From contig JAFWZH010000309.1 of assembly GCA_017522515.1 (NCBI GenBank), forward strand, positions 1 through 35,707: a stretch of DNA of 35,707 nt. Direction: 5' to 3'. Below are positions 7,178 through 15,337 of this stretch, piece by piece (position 1 is the first letter of the stretch; the number at the start of each line of letters is the position of its first letter). A model generated the notes under the pieces. That model did not search any database and was not told the origin of the DNA. It was given only the letters and a program-made list of their open reading frames with translations. The position numbers were made by a program, and so were the translations under genes. The stretch comes from Clostridia bacterium (GTDB lineage: Bacteria > Bacillota_A > Clostridia > UBA1212 > UBA1255).

Positions 7178-8584
7178 ATGAAAAAACACACGATTACTGC
7201 GATAGTTCTTCTTGCCGTTGTTTTGACAATAGGAATTACAGCAGTTATTTTAAAAAAAGTTAATTCTGATATACCACAGACGGAACGCCCTGAGGTTACA
7301 TCCACAGGGGGTATTCCTTCAGCTACGCCTGATAACGCAGAAAAATGCACACCGAGCACCTCTACGGAAACTGCAAGCATAATGACACATACAGCAGAAA
7401 TTACAGCAACAGTAATTCCAACAAACACGGGTACATTAATAGGAGTAACGCGATATCCCACAATGGCACCAACAACAGCACCTACAGCAAAGCCAACGGA
7501 GGTGCCGCCAAAAGATTTAGAAGATATTGACTTTTCAAAAAAAACCATTACATTATCAGCAATGAATAATAAGTACAAAACACAGGGACGATGCCCTGTA
7601 AAGACATTTACTCATCCCACTACAGGTAAAAAAGAAACAGCAGTATTGCTGAACTATTCCGCATCTGCATTTTCCGTAAAAGCGTATTGCGAAGGGACGG
7701 TTACAATGGAGCTTTACACACCCTCTTTGTGGAATAAAGACGGTCTGTATTTTAATGTTCTTGTAGATGGTGTAAAGATTTCTGCGAGAGGTAACTACAA
7801 GCTTACGAAAGGAACGCTGCATACTTTTACTTTGGCAACAGGACTTGAAAAGGGTTTACACACTTTCACAATAGAAAGGCAAAGCGAGGCAACATTAGGA
7901 GCGGTTTATGTGCACTGCGTAACATTAAACGGCGAGATAGCAGCACCACCGGCAAACGGTGACTATTTTATAGAATTTATAGGCGACTCGTTAATTTCGG
8001 GATACGGCATTTTGTATCCTAACGCAAGTGAGGGAGAGTACAGCAGTAGGCAAGATTCGAGCGTATATCAGGATGCAACAAAAGCCTTTGCGTATCTTGC
8101 GGCAAAAAAATTAAACGCAGATTACAGCATTGTTGCTGAAACGGGCATAGGAATAGTGAGCAGTTATGGGTCAAGAACTATGAGCAATACTTATTCTATG
8201 ACATGTGCTCAGTGTTATGATGAAACAACGTGGAGCTTTAGTAAAAAAGCAGATGCAGTAGTTTTGACTTTGGGAACAAATGATAATGTTGAAGTAGACA
8301 AAGGCAAAATAACGTATGCACAGATGGAAGACGGATTTAAAAGTTTTTTACTTCAGATTAGGACGAAAAATCCCTCTGCTAAAATAGTGTGGGCGTATGG
8401 AGCAATGGGAAATGGTGCAAAAGATTGCATTCTCAGCGTCTTGAAGGAATTGGGTGGAGAAGCCAACGGTTATTATTATGTTGGGTTGGAATATAACGGA
8501 GATGGGGGAGTAGGTCACCCTTCGGTGGCTGCCAACAGTAAAAATGCCGAAACACTGGCACAGGCTTTGAAAAAGATATTATAA
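7178..8584 (+). CDS. Secreted or membrane-anchored SGNH esterase, CE2-like
   Basis: 468 residues. An N-terminal signal or anchor (residues 4-26) is followed by a long Thr/Pro/Ser-rich linker (about 35-115). A beta-rich domain (about 120-260) then leads to a C-terminal SGNH domain. Block I is EFIGDSLISGYG with nucleophile Ser271; LTLGTNDN is block III; GHPSVAAN gives catalytic His447. The usual Asp three residues before the His is Gly, as in CE2 acetyl esterases that work with a Ser-His dyad. The beta-rich domain before the hydrolase also fits CE2. The likely role is deacetylation of plant or cell-wall polysaccharide outside the membrane. The chosen ATG has GAGAGG 5 nt upstream. The next gene starts 4 nt after the stop. 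Confidence 0.82.
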   Translation: MKKHTITAIVLLAVVLTIGITAVILKKVNSDIPQTERPEVTSTGGIPSATPDNAEKCTPSTSTETASIMTHTAEITATVIPTNTGTLIGVTRYPTMAPTTAPTAKPTEVPPKDLEDIDFSKKTITLSAMNNKYKTQGRCPVKTFTHPTTGKKETAVLLNYSASAFSVKAYCEGTVTMELYTPSLWNKDGLYFNVLVDGVKISARGNYKLTKGTLHTFTLATGLEKGLHTFTIERQSEATLGAVYVHCVTLNGEIAAPPANGDYFIEFIGDSLISGYGILYPNASEGEYSSRQDSSVYQDATKAFAYLAAKKLNADYSIVAETGIGIVSSYGSRTMSNTYSMTCAQCYDETTWSFSKKADAVVLTLGTNDNVEVDKGKITYAQMEDGFKSFLLQIRTKNPSAKIVWAYGAMGNGAKDCILSVLKELGGEANGYYYVGLEYNGDGGVGHPSVAANSKNAETLAQALKKIL

Positions 8585-8588
8585 TATT

Positions 8589-10268
8589 ATGTGGTTAAGG
8601 ATAACAGAAATTAAACTGCCCGCAGAAAGATTGCGTGTGGAAAAAAATAAAAACATAAGTGAATATGAGCTGTCTTTAATAAAGAAACAGATTTGCAGGG
8701 AACTTGATATTTCTTTAGAGCAAGGGCAAGAATATATTGGCAAAATTGAAATTTACCGTAAATCGCCGGATATCAGAAAAAAGGCAGAGCCTGTTTTTGT
8801 ATATACTGTCGAAGCAGAAATAAAAGGTAATGTAAAGAAAATAAAAAATCATAATATATCAGTAATAGCAAAATGCAAGAGCTTATACGACGAATATATT
8901 TCCAAAATTTCCCGGAATGCAAAAAAAACGGAAAAAAGGCCTGTTGTGGTAGGTTTTGGGCCGGCAGGTATGTTTTCTGCGCTTGTTTTGGCAGAAATGG
9001 GATTTCAGCCGATTGTGCTGGAGCGTGGACAGAAAGTAGAAGAAAGAGTTTCGGCAGTTGAAAACTTTCACAAAAAAGGCAATCTCAATATAAACTCAAA
9101 CATTCAATTTGGCGAAGGTGGAGCAGGTACTTTTTCAGACGGTAAGTTAAACAGCCTTATAAAAGACAAAGATACAATAGGCCGCTTCGTTTTAGAAGCA
9201 TTTGTGAGGTTTGGCGCACCAAAAGAAATTTTATATAAAAATAAGCCACATATAGGCACGGATATTTTAAGAATTATAGTAAAAAACATAAGGGAATACA
9301 TTATTTCAAAAGGCGGAGAGCTTCGTTTTGACACGAAAATGACAGAACTGCTTACTTTTGGCGGAGAAATAACAGGCGTAAAGGCAGTGACAAACAGAAA
9401 AGGAGCCGATACAGAAGAAAAAATAGAAACCGACTGTGTAATATTGGCAATAGGTCATAGTGCAAGAGATACATTTGCACTTTTAAAAACACAGAAAGTT
9501 GCTATGGAAAAGAAAGCCTTTTCAGTAGGAGTAAGAATTGAACATTTACAAAAAGACATAGATAAAAGTCAGTACGGAAAGTCAGCGGAGCTTATGCGGG
9601 AGTTAAACGGAGCCGCAGACTATAAATTGTCGCACAGAGCCTCAAACGGCAGAGGTGTTTATACATTTTGTATGTGTCCCGGAGGATTTGTTGTAGGTGC
9701 TGCATCTGAAGAAGGTCGTCTTGTTACAAATGGAATGAGCAATTTTGACAGAGCAGGCCAAAATGCAAATGCCGCATTACTTGTAAGTGTTACGCCGGAA
9801 GACTTCCCGGGAGATAATGTGCTTTCGGGAGTGGAATTCCAAAGAAAGATAGAAGAAAATGCTTTTATGGCAGGCGGCGGAAATTGGCGCGCACCTTGTC
9901 AGTTGGTAGGGGACTTTCTTTTAGGGAAAGAATCAAATAGTGTAGGTCGTATAGAACCGAGCTTTTCAAACGGATTTGCTTTAACGGATTTGAACTCGAT
10001 TTTGCCTAAAGAAGTGGCGGCGGCTTTAAAAGAGGGCATTCCGGCATTTGGTAAAAAGATAGACGGTTTTGACGCTTACGAAGCGGTTTTGACAGGTTGC
10101 GAGACAAGAAGCTCATCACCCGTACGTATTTTAAGAAACGAAAAAGGGAACTCTTTAAGCATTAAGGGTTTGTTTCCTACAGGAGAAGGTGCGGGATATG
10201 CCGGCGGAATACTTTCCGCAGCCACAGACGGCATAAAAGTTGTTGAAAAATGGCTGGATAGTCTGTAA
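8589..10268 (+). CDS. FAD-dependent oxidoreductase (COG2509-type)
   Basis: 559 residues. The first 110 residues form a small alpha/beta domain rich in Lys. A classic FAD-binding Rossmann motif follows, VVVGFGPAGMFSALVLAE (Gly122, Gly124, Gly127), then the ERG end of the second strand at about 145. Conserved stretches such as NSNIQFGEGGAGTFSDGKLN and CMCPGGFVVGA match the uncharacterised FAD dehydrogenase family COG2509, and LFPTGEGAGYAGGI near the C-terminus is the second FAD contact. The substrate is unknown. The ATG lies 4 nt after the esterase stop without a clear ribosome binding site, so translation is probably coupled. Its functional link with the esterase is not evident. Confidence 0.88.
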   Translation: MWLRITEIKLPAERLRVEKNKNISEYELSLIKKQICRELDISLEQGQEYIGKIEIYRKSPDIRKKAEPVFVYTVEAEIKGNVKKIKNHNISVIAKCKSLYDEYISKISRNAKKTEKRPVVVGFGPAGMFSALVLAEMGFQPIVLERGQKVEERVSAVENFHKKGNLNINSNIQFGEGGAGTFSDGKLNSLIKDKDTIGRFVLEAFVRFGAPKEILYKNKPHIGTDILRIIVKNIREYIISKGGELRFDTKMTELLTFGGEITGVKAVTNRKGADTEEKIETDCVILAIGHSARDTFALLKTQKVAMEKKAFSVGVRIEHLQKDIDKSQYGKSAELMRELNGAADYKLSHRASNGRGVYTFCMCPGGFVVGAASEEGRLVTNGMSNFDRAGQNANAALLVSVTPEDFPGDNVLSGVEFQRKIEENAFMAGGGNWRAPCQLVGDFLLGKESNSVGRIEPSFSNGFALTDLNSILPKEVAAALKEGIPAFGKKIDGFDAYEAVLTGCETRSSSPVRILRNEKGNSLSIKGLFPTGEGAGYAGGILSAATDGIKVVEKWLDSL

Positions 10269-10323
10269 AATATAGAATGATTTAAATTTAAAGAATGAAG
10301 AGAGATTTGAAAGGTAGGCACAT

Positions 10324-11907
10324 ATGGGAAACATAAATGCTGAAGTAAACAGAAGAAGAACATTTGCGATTATTTCGCACCCTGATGCAGGTAAAACCAC
10401 AATGACAGAGAAACTGCTCCTTTACGGAGGCGCTATTCGACTGGCCGGTTCGGTTAAAGCAAGAAAAGCGTCTAAGCACGCTGTTTCTGACTGGATGGAG
10501 ATAGAAAAACAAAGAGGCATCTCAGTAACTTCGTCTGTTTTGCAATTTGAATATAATAATTACTGTATAAATATTTTGGATACGCCGGGACACCAGGACT
10601 TTTCCGAGGATACGTACCGCACGCTTATGGCGGCAGACAGTGCAGTGATGCTGATTGACGGAGCTAAAGGTGTGGAGGCACAAACAATAAAGCTTTTCCA
10701 TGTATGTAAAATGAGAGGTATACCGATTTTTACATTTATAAATAAAATGGATAGGGCAGCTCGTAACCCTTTTGAACTCATCCAGGAATTGGAGGATGTT
10801 TTGGGAATTACTTCTTATCCTATGAATTGGCCTATAGGTACAGATGGCGACTTTAAGGGGATTTACAACCGTCGCAAAAGGTGCGTAGAGCTTTTTGAAG
10901 GAGGCAATCACGGTCAAAGTCAGGTAAATACCGTGGAGGGTGATGTTGAAGACCCTGCATTGGCAGAGCTTTTAGGTTCGTATTACCATGACAGACTTGT
11001 AGAAGAAATCAATTTGCTTGATATGGCAGGAGAAGAGCTTGACGAAGAAAAAGTTCGCAGAGGCCAGCTTACGCCTGTATTTTTCGGTTCTGCCATGACA
11101 AACTTTGGTGTGGAAACTTTTCTTAATGCATTCATTAATATGGCTCCGTGTCCTCAGCCGCAAATGGTAGGGGAAGAAATTATAGAGCCTGAGAAAGCTG
11201 CATTTACAGGTTTTGTATTTAAAATACAGGCGAATATGAACCCTGCCCACAGAGATAGACTTGCATTTTTGAGAATCTGTTCAGGAGAATTTGAAAAAGG
11301 CATGGAGGCGTGGCATACAAGATTGGGAAGAAAAATTCGTCTTTCCCAGCCCACTCAGTTTATGGCGCAAGAAAGAACAATTATTGATAATGCTTATGCG
11401 GGAGATATAATTGGCTTGTTTGATCCCGGTATTTTTAATATCGGAGATACCCTTACCTTTAACAGACCGGATTTGAAGTTTGATAAAATACCAACCTTCC
11501 CGTCGGAACACTTTGCGCGCATTCAGTTTGCAGACTCTATGAAGCGTAAGCAGTTCCAAAAAGGAATTGCACAGCTTGCAGAAGAGGGTGCGATTCAAGT
11601 ATTTAAGCAAATTGATATCGGTGTGGAGACATTAATAGTAGGTGCAGTAGGTGTTTTGCAATTTGAGGTGCTTGAGCACAGATTGAAAAATGAGTACGGT
11701 GTTTCTGTTGTGATGCAGACTTTGTCATATCATCATGCCAGATGGATTGTTAGCGAAGGCGATCCGAGAAAACTTACGTTAACAAGTTCCACCTTGATTG
11801 CTGAGGATACAGACGGTGCTTATGTTTTGCTTTTTGAAAACGAATGGGCCATTGATTGGGCTTGTGATAAAAATAAGGGGCTTGAATTACGAGATTTAAA
11901 AAATTAA
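10324..11907 (+). CDS. prfC: Peptide chain release factor 3 (RF3)
   Basis: 527 residues, against about 529 in Escherichia coli. It is a translational GTPase that removes RF1/RF2 from the ribosome after termination. The motifs are complete: P-loop SHPDAGKTT (residues 18-26), switch I region with RGISVTSSV, switch II DTPGHQDF (86-93) and NKMD (140-143). RF3-specific stretches include the AIRLAGSVKARK region after the P-loop and EFEKGMEAWHTRLGRKIRLS in the second domain. The start ATG has AAAGGTAGG upstream. It lies 55 nt after the FAD oxidoreductase on the same strand with no terminator between, so read-through is likely. It is distinguished from EF-G by length and by the lack of EF-G domains IV-V. 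Confidence 0.96.
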   Translation: MGNINAEVNRRRTFAIISHPDAGKTTMTEKLLLYGGAIRLAGSVKARKASKHAVSDWMEIEKQRGISVTSSVLQFEYNNYCINILDTPGHQDFSEDTYRTLMAADSAVMLIDGAKGVEAQTIKLFHVCKMRGIPIFTFINKMDRAARNPFELIQELEDVLGITSYPMNWPIGTDGDFKGIYNRRKRCVELFEGGNHGQSQVNTVEGDVEDPALAELLGSYYHDRLVEEINLLDMAGEELDEEKVRRGQLTPVFFGSAMTNFGVETFLNAFINMAPCPQPQMVGEEIIEPEKAAFTGFVFKIQANMNPAHRDRLAFLRICSGEFEKGMEAWHTRLGRKIRLSQPTQFMAQERTIIDNAYAGDIIGLFDPGIFNIGDTLTFNRPDLKFDKIPTFPSEHFARIQFADSMKRKQFQKGIAQLAEEGAIQVFKQIDIGVETLIVGAVGVLQFEVLEHRLKNEYGVSVVMQTLSYHHARWIVSEGDPRKLTLTSSTLIAEDTDGAYVLLFENEWAIDWACDKNKGLELRDLKN

Positions 11908-11942
11908 GGGATGATAATTAATCTTTTACATGAGGTAATACC

Positions 11943-12485
11943 ATGGAAATTTTTAGTAAAATCAAACATATTGGCATTGTGGTTTTGAAAAGAGTATTAA
12001 TATATTTGGTACTTTCTGTATGGGGTTGGAGTGTGTGCTTTGACCAGATTAACAGCATACGAAATGAAGTATATGGTATAGGTAATTATTTGAATGTTAA
12101 ATCTTGCTCAGGAATGTTGCTGATATTGAACGGGATTTTCCTGGCTTTCCTTGTGTTGTTTTTATTCCAAACAAAAAAACTTTTATACAAATCGGGGAAT
12201 AGGAGTAGTAAAAACTTTAAAGATTATGTAAAATTTGAAACCATTCTCGAAATCTCGGTTACATTGGGATATGTTCTGCTTACTGCTGTTATTTCTTTCT
12301 TTGTTAAAGACAACTGTATTACTGCAGGCTTGATAGTACCTATATATTGTATATATTATTTAACACACAACATTATTGTTGCAATAGTTGCGACTTCGGT
12401 TGTGTATCTTATACTAATATTTGTTTTTTTGGCATTGCCTTATTTTCTTATCAAAAGAAAACAAAACGGATTACATAAGATTTGA
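11943..12485 (+). CDS. Small multi-pass membrane protein, unrecognised
   Basis: 180 residues with four or five hydrophobic segments (about 12-30, 57-77, 103-122, 128-150 and 145-172) and a basic C-terminus (KRKQNGLHKI). I do not recognise a family, and there are no conserved charged residues that would suggest a mechanism. The ATG at 11943 has TGAGGTAATACC upstream. It follows prfC by 35 nt without a terminator and is probably the last gene of that transcript, since the palindrome cluster begins 14 nt after its stop. Confidence that it is a real gene rests on the membrane-segment pattern, the ribosome binding site and the spacing. Confidence 0.7.
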   Translation: MEIFSKIKHIGIVVLKRVLIYLVLSVWGWSVCFDQINSIRNEVYGIGNYLNVKSCSGMLLILNGIFLAFLVLFLFQTKKLLYKSGNRSSKNFKDYVKFETILEISVTLGYVLLTAVISFFVKDNCITAGLIVPIYCIYYLTHNIIVAIVATSVVYLILIFVFLALPYFLIKRKQNGLHKI

Positions 12486-12498
12486 AGAAGCAGAAAAA

Positions 12499-12533
12499 TT
12501 TTCGTCCCAAAAGCATATCAAAAGGGACGAAAA
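12499..12533. repeat. 35-nt palindrome, unit 1
   Basis: TTTTCGTCCC (12499-12508) pairs perfectly with GGGACGAAAA (12524-12533) around a 15-nt loop containing AAAGCATAT. It begins 14 nt after the stop of the membrane protein gene. It has no following T-run on either strand, so it is not a standard terminator. Confidence 0.9.
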
Positions 12534-12581
12534 AAGCTTTTTCGGCGGCTTTGAACTCTTAAAACAATAGTTTGAGTCGTA

Positions 12582-12616
12582 TTTTCGTCCCGACAAGGTA
12601 TTAAAAAGGACGAAAA
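12582..12616. repeat. 35-nt palindrome, unit 2
   Basis: TTTTCGTCCC (12582-12591) pairs with (A)GGACGAAAA (12607-12616), with one mismatch at the top of the stem. The loop contains CAAGGTATTAAAA, which diverges from units 1 and 3. It has the same total length as the other units. Its right arm can instead pair with the left arm of unit 3. Confidence 0.85.
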
Positions 12617-12633
12617 TATGCTTCGGATTAAAA

Positions 12634-12668
12634 TTTTCGTCCCCAAAGCATATTAAAAGGGACGAAAA
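12634..12668. repeat. 35-nt palindrome, unit 3
   Basis: TTTTCGTCCC (12634-12643) pairs perfectly with GGGACGAAAA (12659-12668). The loop CAAAGCATATTAAAA is nearly identical to that of unit 1. It lies 41 nt upstream of the cysteine synthase promoter -35. Confidence 0.9.
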
Positions 12669-12708
12669 ACTGTGGCTGAGAGCCGGCAGAGTAAAATATA
12701 ACATTTTA

Positions 12709-12737
12709 TTGAAAATTTTAGCATATCGTTGTAGAAT
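12709..12737 (+). promoter_or_regulatory. Promoter of the cysteine synthase-like gene
   Basis: TTGAAA (12709-12714), a 17-nt spacer and TAGAAT (12732-12737), each 5 of 6 against consensus. Transcription would begin near 12744, about 26 nt before the TTG start. There is no room for a leader riboswitch or T-box downstream of it. Confidence 0.75.
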
Positions 12738-12769
12738 GAATTGCTCTATTTTCACGGGAGGTTTTTACT

Positions 12770-13696
12770 TTGATATACAACAATATTTTAGAGGCAATTG
12801 GTCATACGCCGATAATTAGATTAAATAAAATGACAGACGAAGATTCCGCAGAGATACTCGTAAAATACGAAGGCGTTAATGTGGGCGGCTCTATAAAAAC
12901 CAGAACAGCATATAACATGATATGCGAAGCAGAAAAGGCAGGTTTAATTGATAAAGATACAATTATCGTTGAGCCCACAAGTGGAAACCAAGGCATTGGC
13001 CTTGCACTTGTCGGTGCTGTGAAGGGCTACAAAGTAATAATCATAATGCCCGATTCCGTAAGTGAAGAAAGAAGAAAGCTAGTCAAAAATTACGGTGCAG
13101 AAGTTATTCTTGTGCATGATGACGGAGATATCGGCAAATGTATAGCAGAATGTCTCAATACAGCATTAAGAATGGAAAAAGAAAATCCAAAGGTTTATGT
13201 ACCGCAGCAGTTTTCTAATCCCAATAATCCATTAGTACATAAATATCATACAGCATTAGAAATTCTTGAGCAGGCAGAAGGGCCTATTGATGGATTTTGT
13301 TCCGGCGTAGGCACGGGAGGCACGCTTTCCGGCATAGGAGACGTATTAAAAAATCAGTATCCCGATATTTTGATTTGGGCAGTAGAGCCGGAAAATGCCG
13401 CGATACTTTCAGGTGGCAGTATCGGCACACACTTGCAAATGGGCATCGGTGATGGTTTGATTCCCGACAATTTGAACACAGCAATTTACAGCGATATTTG
13501 TATAATAACAGACGAAGAAGCTCTTGCGACAGCAAAAAAATTGGCACGAGAAGAGGGCTTAATGTGCGGAATATCAAGCGGCACGAATGTGGCAGCTGCT
13601 ATTAAAATGGCAAAGAAATTAGGTAGGGGCAAACGTGTTGTTACAATATTACCGGACACGGGAGAAAGATATTTCAGTACAGAATTATTTGATTAA
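12770..13696 (+). CDS. Cysteine synthase-like PLP enzyme (beta family)
   Basis: 308 residues, the size of O-acetylserine sulfhydrylases. HTPIIRLNK at the N-terminus, the PLP-lysine motif NVGGSIKTRTA (Lys43), the substrate loop TSGNQGIGLAL (70-80) and the phosphate-binding loop GVGTGGTLSGIG place it in the fold-type II cysteine synthase group. The residue after the PLP lysine is Thr rather than the usual Asp (SVKDR in CysK), so its substrate may differ from O-acetylserine, for example O-phosphoserine or another amino acid. It begins at TTG with GGGAGG 8 nt upstream. The next gene, an amino-acid symporter, follows by 37 nt. I leave the symbol open because of the variant motif. Confidence 0.85.
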   Translation: MIYNNILEAIGHTPIIRLNKMTDEDSAEILVKYEGVNVGGSIKTRTAYNMICEAEKAGLIDKDTIIVEPTSGNQGIGLALVGAVKGYKVIIIMPDSVSEERRKLVKNYGAEVILVHDDGDIGKCIAECLNTALRMEKENPKVYVPQQFSNPNNPLVHKYHTALEILEQAEGPIDGFCSGVGTGGTLSGIGDVLKNQYPDILIWAVEPENAAILSGGSIGTHLQMGIGDGLIPDNLNTAIYSDICIITDEEALATAKKLAREEGLMCGISSGTNVAAAIKMAKKLGRGKRVVTILPDTGERYFSTELFD

Positions 13697-13733
13697 TTCA
13701 CTTTGATTACAAAAGCCCGAGGAGACAAAAGAT

Positions 13734-15257
13734 ATGTTTATAGAAAAACTTACAGAAATTAACAGTGCACTCAATGATTTTATTTGGGGAGTGCCGGGAC
13801 TCGTTTTGCTTATAGGAACGGGTATACTTATGACGTGTTCCACTAAATTTTTCCAGGTAACTCATATAGGACACTGGTTTAAAGAAACAATAGGAAGCCT
13901 TTTTAAGAAGAACAGCAGTTCCACTAAGAAGACAGATAAACAATCTATTTCTCAGTTTCAAGCGCTTTGTACTGCCCTTGCGGCAACAGTAGGCACGGGA
14001 AATATTGCCGGCGTAGCCGCAGCTATAGTTATAGGTGGCCCGGGGGCAGTTTTTTGGATGTGGGTTGCCGCCTTTTTCGGAATGATGACAAACTATTCCG
14101 AGAATGTATTAGGTATATATTTCCGCAGACGGAATAGCAGCGGTGAGTGGTCCGGAGGCGCTATGTATTACCTCAAGGATGGGCTTGGTAAAAAGAAAGG
14201 CTTTAAAATTATCGCGTCCGTACTTGCTGTGCTTTTTGCTTGTTTTGCTATGCTAGCATCCTTTGGAATAGGAAATATGGGACAAGTCAATAAAATAACT
14301 CTTAATATTGAATCTGCCTTTTTCGCAAATGTAGATTTAGGTACTGTAGGCGGAATTCCCGTGTTAGGTTTGATAATAGGAGTGGCGCTGGTTATTCTTG
14401 GTGGACTCATAATTCTCGGAGGATTACAAAGAATTGCCTCTTTCGCAGAAAAAGTAATACCATTTATGGCAGGTGCGTATATTTTGGGCTCCTTGACTAT
14501 AATGATTATTAACATAGAGAATATAGGCTCGATTTTTGCCGCTATATTTAAATTTTCCTTTAAGGAAAGAGCTGTTTTCGGAGGAACTCTGGGAACGATT
14601 GCATTAGCAATGACACAAGGATTCAAACGCGGCGTTTTCTCAAATGAGGCAGGACTTGGCTCGTCTGTTATGGTGCATAGCTCGTCAAATGTCAGAGAAC
14701 CTGTACGCCAAGGTATGTGGGGAATTTTTGAAGTATTCTTTGATACAATGATTGTTTGTACAATGACTGCTATTGTGGTGCTTTCTTCAGGATATATTGA
14801 TTTAAATACGGGTAATCCCGCTGTGGCAAATTTAGAGGATTCTACTTTGGTTTCACGTGTATTTGGAGATACATTTGGTGTAGCCGGAGAATGGTTTGTT
14901 GCGGTAGCCATGTTGTTGTTTGCTTTTACTACTGTATTGGGTTGGTCGCAATATGGTTCGAAAGCAGTGGAGTATCTTTTCGGTACTAAAGCAGTGAAGG
15001 TATATAAGGTAATGTTTGTACTTATGATTGCTTCAGGTGCAATTATGACATCCTCCTTGGCTTGGGATATTTCAGATACATTCAATGGCTTTATGATGGT
15101 GCCGAATCTTATCGGTGTGGTAGCCCTGTTCCCGTTAGTTATAAAAATAACAAAGAATTATGTAAACAGAAAGCTCAAAAACAAAGATGAAAAGCCAATG
15201 TTCTCTTATAATGAAGAGATCCAGAAAGAAGCAGAAGAGGCAGAGGCAAAAGCATAA
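13734..15257 (+). CDS. Sodium:amino acid symporter, AGCS (alanine/glycine) family
   Basis: 507 residues with about ten or eleven membrane segments. The family signature region TALAATVGTGNIAGVAAAIV lies near residue 85, and the conserved RGVFSNEAGLGSSVMVHSSS stretch follows near 302. Members import alanine, glycine or related amino acids with Na+. The C-terminus is hydrophilic and Glu-rich (NEEIQKEAEEAEAKA). The ATG has GAGGAGAC upstream. It lies 37 nt downstream of the cysteine synthase-like gene with no terminator, so both probably share the promoter at 12709. That pairing suggests joint handling of small amino acids; the exact substrate is not shown. Confidence 0.93.
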   Translation: MFIEKLTEINSALNDFIWGVPGLVLLIGTGILMTCSTKFFQVTHIGHWFKETIGSLFKKNSSSTKKTDKQSISQFQALCTALAATVGTGNIAGVAAAIVIGGPGAVFWMWVAAFFGMMTNYSENVLGIYFRRRNSSGEWSGGAMYYLKDGLGKKKGFKIIASVLAVLFACFAMLASFGIGNMGQVNKITLNIESAFFANVDLGTVGGIPVLGLIIGVALVILGGLIILGGLQRIASFAEKVIPFMAGAYILGSLTIMIINIENIGSIFAAIFKFSFKERAVFGGTLGTIALAMTQGFKRGVFSNEAGLGSSVMVHSSSNVREPVRQGMWGIFEVFFDTMIVCTMTAIVVLSSGYIDLNTGNPAVANLEDSTLVSRVFGDTFGVAGEWFVAVAMLLFAFTTVLGWSQYGSKAVEYLFGTKAVKVYKVMFVLMIASGAIMTSSLAWDISDTFNGFMMVPNLIGVVALFPLVIKITKNYVNRKLKNKDEKPMFSYNEEIQKEAEEAEAKA

Positions 15258-15260
15258 AGA

Positions 15261-15290
15261 TTGACATATCAAAATATGAGATGTTATAAT
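15261..15290 (+). promoter_or_regulatory. Consensus promoter of trpS
   Basis: A perfect TTGACA (15261-15266) and perfect TATAAT (15285-15290) with an 18-nt spacer, starting 4 nt after the symporter stop codon. The predicted leader from about 15297 to the ATG at 15338 is only about 41 nt. Confidence 0.88.
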
Positions 15291-15337
15291 TTTTGACGTA
15301 TTTATATTAAAAATAATTTATTCAGCAGGTGGATTTT

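Noticed and set aside
12499..12668. CRISPR-like repeat array
   Set aside because: The units are palindromes with unequal spacers (48 and 17 nt), only three copies exist and no cas gene is nearby.
12471..12755. Minus-strand 94-residue frame with a repeated LLICFxDENF motif
   Set aside because: The repeated motif is only the translation of the 35-nt palindromes; there is no ribosome binding site and the frame overlaps the cysteine synthase promoter.
14168..15085. 305-residue minus-strand frame
   Set aside because: It is the reverse of the AGCS symporter gene. That gene carries clear family motifs and a ribosome binding site, while the minus-strand frame has none.
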